Source of the DNA: Labilithrix luteola
GTDB taxonomy: Bacteria > Myxococcota_A > Polyangia > Polyangiales > Polyangiaceae
Reading direction: 5' to 3'
Assembly (NCBI GenBank): GCA_026225435.1
Contig: JAMFST010001467.1
Coordinates: 1 to 8,589 of the forward strand
Length of the DNA: 8,589 nucleotides
The notes under the pieces were generated by a model. The model saw only the letters and a program-made list of their open reading frames with translations. It had not been told where the DNA came from and did no database searches. Both the position numbers and the translations under genes were made by a program. Shown piece by piece: positions 6,373 through 8,589 of this stretch; position 1 is the first letter of the stretch; each line of letters opens with the position of its first letter.

Positions 6373-7494
6373 TCAGTTCGAGTCGTGGATGATGATGCCG
6401 CGGATGTTCTTGCCGGCGAGCAGGTCGTCGTACCCCTGGTTGACCTGCTCGAGGGTGTACGTCTTGGTGATCAGCTCGTCGAGCTTGAGATCGCCGCTCT
6501 GGTAGAGGCCGAGGATCTTCGGGATGTCGACCGTCGGGTTGCAATCGCCGAAGAGCGAGCCCTTGACCGTCTTCTTGAAGAGGGTCATCAGCGCACCGGA
6601 GATCTGCACGTTGTTGAGCGCGATCTTGTTGAGGCCCGTGAGGACCATCGTCCCGCCCTTGCCGAGCGCGGCGAAGGCCTCGTCGACGATCTCCTGGGTG
6701 ACGATGCCGGCGGTGATGACGATCTTGTCGGCGCCGTTGCCGTTGGTCATCTTCTGGGCCAGCTCCATCGCCTCGGCGCCGTTCTTCACCGCGTGGGTCG
6801 CGCCGAGCTCGAGCGCCTTCTCGCGCTTGTTCTCGAGCGGATCGACGGCGATGAGGTTCTTGGCGCCGGCGTAGCGCGCGCCCTGGACCGCGTTGATGCC
6901 GATGCCGCCGATGCCGAAGACGATGACCGTCTCACCCGGCTTGACGCCGGCAGCGTTGACCGAGGAGCCCCAGCCCGTGGGGACGCCGCAGCCGACGAGG
7001 ACGGCCTTGTCGAGCGGCATGTCGTCCGCGACCTTGACCACCGAGTTCTGGTGGATGGTCGAGTACTGGCTGAAGGTGCCGAGCATGCACATCGCGCCGT
7101 AGTTCTTCTCCTTGCCGGGGCCGGTGAAGGGGAAGCGGCCGCCGGGGAGGAAGCCCTCGAGGATGCTCGCGCCCATGTCGCAGATCGCCTGCTGACCGGT
7201 GGCGCACCAGCGACAGATGCCGCAGTTGGGGATGAAGGAGCAGACGACGTGGTCGCCCTGCTTGACGCGGGTCACGCCCGGGCCGACCTCGCGGATGATG
7301 CCCGCGCCCTCGTGCCCGAGGACCATCGGCAGACGCGCCTCGAGGTCGCCGTGGGAGATGTGCACGTCCGAGTGACAGAGCCCGGCGTGGGTGTACTGAA
7401 TGAGGACCTCGCCCTCTTTCGGTCCCTGAAGCTCGAGCTCGACGATCTCGATCGGCTTGCCAGTCTCGTAAACAACTGCGGCTTTGGTCTTCAT
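6373..7494 (-). CDS. Zinc-dependent alcohol dehydrogenase (MDR family), NDMA-dependent/nicotinoprotein type
   Basis: The product is a full-length 373-residue medium-chain dehydrogenase. Catalytic zinc ligands are C40 (GLCHSD), H61-E62 (GHEGAG) and C169 (VGCGVPTGWG). Structural zinc is bound by C91, C94, C97 and C105. The Rossmann fold shows GIGGIG (194-199) with D218 (AVDP) at the end of the second strand, as expected for NAD. The wording of several blocks (GCGVPTGWGSSVNAAGVKPG, INAVQGARYAGA, FSQYSTIH, the LFGDCNP region) is closer to NDMA-dependent alcohol dehydrogenases than to glutathione-linked class III enzymes. Members of that group hold NAD tightly and are tied to the redox cofactor mycofactocin; this subfamily call is from memory of the motifs. 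The reaction is alcohol to aldehyde oxidation in the cytosol; the substrate is not deducible. The ATG at 7494 has GGGGAG 11 bases upstream. It appears monocistronic, with its own terminator. Many AAG, ATC and GAG codons hint at good expression. Confidence 0.9.
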   Translation of the reverse strand: MKTKAAVVYETGKPIEIVELELQGPKEGEVLIQYTHAGLCHSDVHISHGDLEARLPMVLGHEGAGIIREVGPGVTRVKQGDHVVCSFIPNCGICRWCATGQQAICDMGASILEGFLPGGRFPFTGPGKEKNYGAMCMLGTFSQYSTIHQNSVVKVADDMPLDKAVLVGCGVPTGWGSSVNAAGVKPGETVIVFGIGGIGINAVQGARYAGAKNLIAVDPLENKREKALELGATHAVKNGAEAMELAQKMTNGNGADKIVITAGIVTQEIVDEAFAALGKGGTMVLTGLNKIALNNVQISGALMTLFKKTVKGSLFGDCNPTVDIPKILGLYQSGDLKLDELITKTYTLEQVNQGYDDLLAGKNIRGIIIHDSN

Positions 7495-7591
7495 GCGCTT
7501 GTGAGCTCCCCGGTAAATCGGTGTGCTGCCGTCTTACCTACCGTCCATTAGGGGCGCAAGGGCGCAGGACACTATCTGCACGGGAAATTCC

Positions 7592-7606
7592 GCAGGAATA
7601 AAGCCA
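7592..7606 (-). promoter_or_regulatory. Weak sigma-54-like -24/-12 site for the dehydrogenase gene
   Basis: On the minus strand TGGCTTTATTCCTGC has the invariant GG and GC with the correct spacing of the -24/-12 consensus (TGGCAC-N5-TTGC), matching seven of ten consensus bases. A start about 12 bases downstream would give a leader near 85 bases. The rival is a sigma-70-like TTGCGC-N17-TAAGAC closer to the gene (about 7530-7558), which matches poorly. Neither is proven. Confidence 0.28.
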
Positions 7607-7674
7607 GAATGTGTCGTCGTGCCGCGCCATAACGCGATGCGCTGTTGCGTCGTCCCGCGTCACTCAAATAGCGA

Positions 7675-7692
7675 AATAGCCAATTGGCGATT
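7675..7692. promoter_or_regulatory. Near-palindrome, candidate operator between dehydrogenase and ccmC genes
   Basis: AATAGCCAATTGGCGATT is an 18-bp palindrome with a perfect 10-bp core (GCCAATTGGC) and only one mismatched pair. It sits in the AT-richer middle of the divergent region, about 180 bp from one start codon and 130 bp from the other, so a dimeric repressor or activator could bind here. The regulator is not in the window. Confidence 0.4.
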
Positions 7693-7709
7693 GTTGGCTT
7701 TGGTGCCGT

Positions 7710-7743
7710 GGCCGAGGGTGTCGCGAAACGCTTCGCCTCGGCC
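7710..7743. repeat. Inverted repeat with 8-bp arms and an inner stem
   Basis: GGCCGAGG (7710-7717) and CCTCGGCC (7736-7743) are perfect complements. Between them GCGAA (7723-7727) can pair with TTCGC (7732-7736) as a competing inner stem. There is no T-run, so it is not an intrinsic terminator. It lies upstream of the proposed ccmC promoter and may be untranscribed. Confidence 0.45.
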
Positions 7744-7755
7744 CCAACGTTGCCT

Positions 7756-7797
7756 GACGCGACGCAGCGGTGCTCGGCGACCTTCGCTTGTCGCGTC
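7756..7797. repeat. Inverted repeat GACGCGAC/GTCGCGTC, overlapping a smaller hairpin
   Basis: GACGCGAC (7756-7763) and GTCGCGTC (7790-7797) are perfect complements, with AGCG (7766-7769)/CGCT (7785-7788) inside. The 3' arm shares 7795-7797 with a third repeat, GTCGGA (7795-7800)/TCCGAC (7805-7810) closing a four-base loop, so the two structures exclude each other. The arm also covers the proposed -35 of ccmC, so a DNA-binding role is at least as likely as an RNA one. Confidence 0.4.
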
Positions 7798-7816
7798 GGA
7801 GCCGTCCGACTAGCGT
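7788..7816 (+). promoter_or_regulatory. Sigma-70-like promoter giving a nearly leaderless ccmC transcript
   Basis: TTGTCG (7788-7793) and TAGCGT (7811-7816) are separated by exactly 17 bases. The -35 matches four of six consensus bases; the -10 keeps the three most important (T1, A2, T6). The expected start, near 7823, leaves only a few bases before the ATG at 7826. That agrees with the lack of a Shine-Dalgarno there. Confidence 0.45.
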
Positions 7817-7825
7817 GCCGAGCCG

Positions 7826-8560
7826 ATGGACACCCCGCGTCGGAGCCGCAGCTCGCTCGCCGATCTGTCGTTCTACCTCCTGGTCCTGGTCACCGGCGGG
7901 CTCTTCGCCTGGACGCTCCAGGTGACCTTCTTCCGCGCGCCCATCGAGGCGACGATGGGCATCGTCCAGAAGATCTTCTACTTCCACGTCCCCGCGGCCT
8001 ACAGCATGTACCTGGGTGCGGCCGCCTGCTTCGTCGGCTCGGCCGCTTACCTGGTCGTCCCGCGTGACTGGGCCGATGCGCTCGGGCGCGCCGGCGCGGA
8101 GGCCGCGGTCTGCTTCGGCGCCATCGTGCTCACCACCGGGCCGCTCTGGGCGGCCAAGGCGTGGGGCTACTACTGGACCTGGGATCCTCGCCTGACGACG
8201 GCCCTCCTCAGCGTGCTGGTGTACGTCGCCTACCTGGTGCTGCGCAGCTTCGCCGGCGACGGCGAAGGCGAGCGCAAGTTCGCCGCCGCGCTCGGGGTCA
8301 TCGGCGCCTTCAACCTGCCCATCATCCACTTCAGCGTGCAGAAGTGGAGCGGGCAGCACCCGGCGGTGATCACCGGCAAGGGGGGCGGGCTCGGGCATCC
8401 GGACATGTACCTCGCGCTCGGCCTCGCCTTCGCCGCCTTCACGCTGCTCACCGCGGCGTTCCTGTGGACCCGCGTGCGCGTCGAGCTCGATCGCGCCCGC
8501 CTCGCCCGCGCGGAAGAAGACGCGCTCGATCTCGGTCTCGACGACCGCCTGGAGACCTGA
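7826..8560 (+). CDS. ccmC: CcmC-type haem transporter/lyase of cytochrome c maturation (system I)
   Basis: The product is 244 residues, normal for CcmC, with about six hydrophobic membrane segments (roughly 13-33, 56-78, 93-110, 123-141, 153-167 and 194-214). The haem-handling tryptophan-rich motif is W113-G-Y-Y-W-T-W-D120 followed by PRLT. The two axial haem histidines are H54 (KIFYFHVPAAY) and H168 (LPIIHFSVQKW). CcmC presents haem on the outer face of the cytoplasmic membrane for loading onto CcmE. The related CcsA/ResC family is larger, and the short length and motif spacing favour CcmC. The C-terminus is a charged cytoplasmic tail rich in Arg and Glu/Asp. No Shine-Dalgarno precedes the ATG; the proposed near-leaderless promoter explains this. 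Other ccm genes probably follow beyond the right edge. Confidence 0.92.
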   Translation: MDTPRRSRSSLADLSFYLLVLVTGGLFAWTLQVTFFRAPIEATMGIVQKIFYFHVPAAYSMYLGAAACFVGSAAYLVVPRDWADALGRAGAEAAVCFGAIVLTTGPLWAAKAWGYYWTWDPRLTTALLSVLVYVAYLVLRSFAGDGEGERKFAAALGVIGAFNLPIIHFSVQKWSGQHPAVITGKGGGLGHPDMYLALGLAFAAFTLLTAAFLWTRVRVELDRARLARAEEDALDLGLDDRLET

Positions 8561-8566
8561 ACGAAC

Positions 8567-8589
8567 GTGAGCACGCTGATGCAGACGCA
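8567..8589 (+). CDS. Possible start of the next gene (only ~7 codons in window)
   Basis: Six bases after the ccmC stop, GTG at 8567 opens a frame reading MSTLMQT to the window edge; ATG 8579 is an alternative start. GGAG at 8551-8554 is a distant ribosome-binding candidate. In ccm operons a small CcmD or a CcmE gene often follows, but seven codons do not identify it. Confidence 0.3.

Larger units (their letters stand above)
7495..7825. other. 331-bp divergent intergenic region, no gene seen
   Basis: This gap separates the divergent dehydrogenase and ccmC genes. I find no credible coding sequence, tRNA or known riboswitch. Its central part (about 7560-7700) is noticeably more AT-rich than the rest of the window, as expected of a promoter region. 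It contains the tandem AAATAGC repeats near 7666-7680, the near-palindrome at 7675-7692, the inverted repeats at 7710-7743, 7756-7797 and 7795-7810, and the promoter candidates listed separately. Confidence 0.7.

Noticed and set aside
6349..7551. Plus-strand frame of about 400 codons
   Set aside because: It is antisense to the dehydrogenase and contains its terminator hairpin; the product is Asp/Val/Ala-rich without family features.
7664..8398. Minus-strand frame of about 244 codons opposite ccmC
   Set aside because: It is a mirror of the ccmC coding strand and ends in the intergenic region; ccmC has the conserved histidines and WxWD motif.
1..8589. CRISPR arrays, tRNA or rRNA genes, insertion sequences
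   Set aside because: I saw no regularly spaced repeats, transposase motifs, terminal inverted repeats with target duplications, or RNA-gene signatures.

Overview
The window is very GC-rich bacterial DNA, with almost every third codon position G or C. The gene set suggests a myxobacterium or a relative (Myxococcota, perhaps Polyangia). Three things point there: a zinc-ribbon protein with an Ala/Asp-rich tail carrying AYGGPPP repeats, an Hsp70 with a huge Pro-rich insert, and a nearly leaderless promoter. The assignment is inference from gene style; no rRNA or other marker is present.

Left part, 1-4119. A minus-strand gene for a zinc-ribbon protein with an internal lipobox-like segment runs off the left edge. 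It is divergent, across about 62 bp, from a two-gene plus-strand operon. The first operon gene (471-3473, exactly 1000 codons) encodes an unusual Hsp70. It has a complete DnaK-type ATPase domain, then about 475 residues of Pro-rich, probably disordered sequence, then an Hsp70 substrate-binding beta-sandwich, and no helical lid. The second gene overlaps it by 4 bp (ATGA) and encodes a J-domain protein with an intact HPD motif. Its TPR-like C-terminus lies in the -1 frame, so there is an apparent frameshift near 3956-3966. Together they look like a dedicated Hsp70/J-protein pair.

Middle part, 4138-6253. Convergent with that operon is a minus-strand MoxR-type AAA+ ATPase fused to a VWA (MIDAS) domain, starting at TTG with a good Shine-Dalgarno. 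Just upstream of its start lies an orphan 3' fragment of a zinc alcohol dehydrogenase gene.

Right part, 6297-8589. The full-length dehydrogenase (6373-7494, minus), which resembles NDMA-dependent nicotinoproteins, ends in a strong intrinsic terminator. A 331-bp divergent intergenic region follows, holding an 18-bp near-palindrome, two 8-bp inverted repeats, a weak sigma-54-like site towards the dehydrogenase and a near-leaderless sigma-70-like promoter towards ccmC. CcmC (7826-8560, plus) is a haem-handling membrane protein of cytochrome c maturation. A possible next gene begins at 8567.

The most novel item is the lidless, insert-bearing Hsp70 with its own J-protein. A MoxR-VWA ATPase, from a family often linked to protein or metal-cofactor maturation, lies next to the pair but is convergent, so a shared role is only a suggestion.
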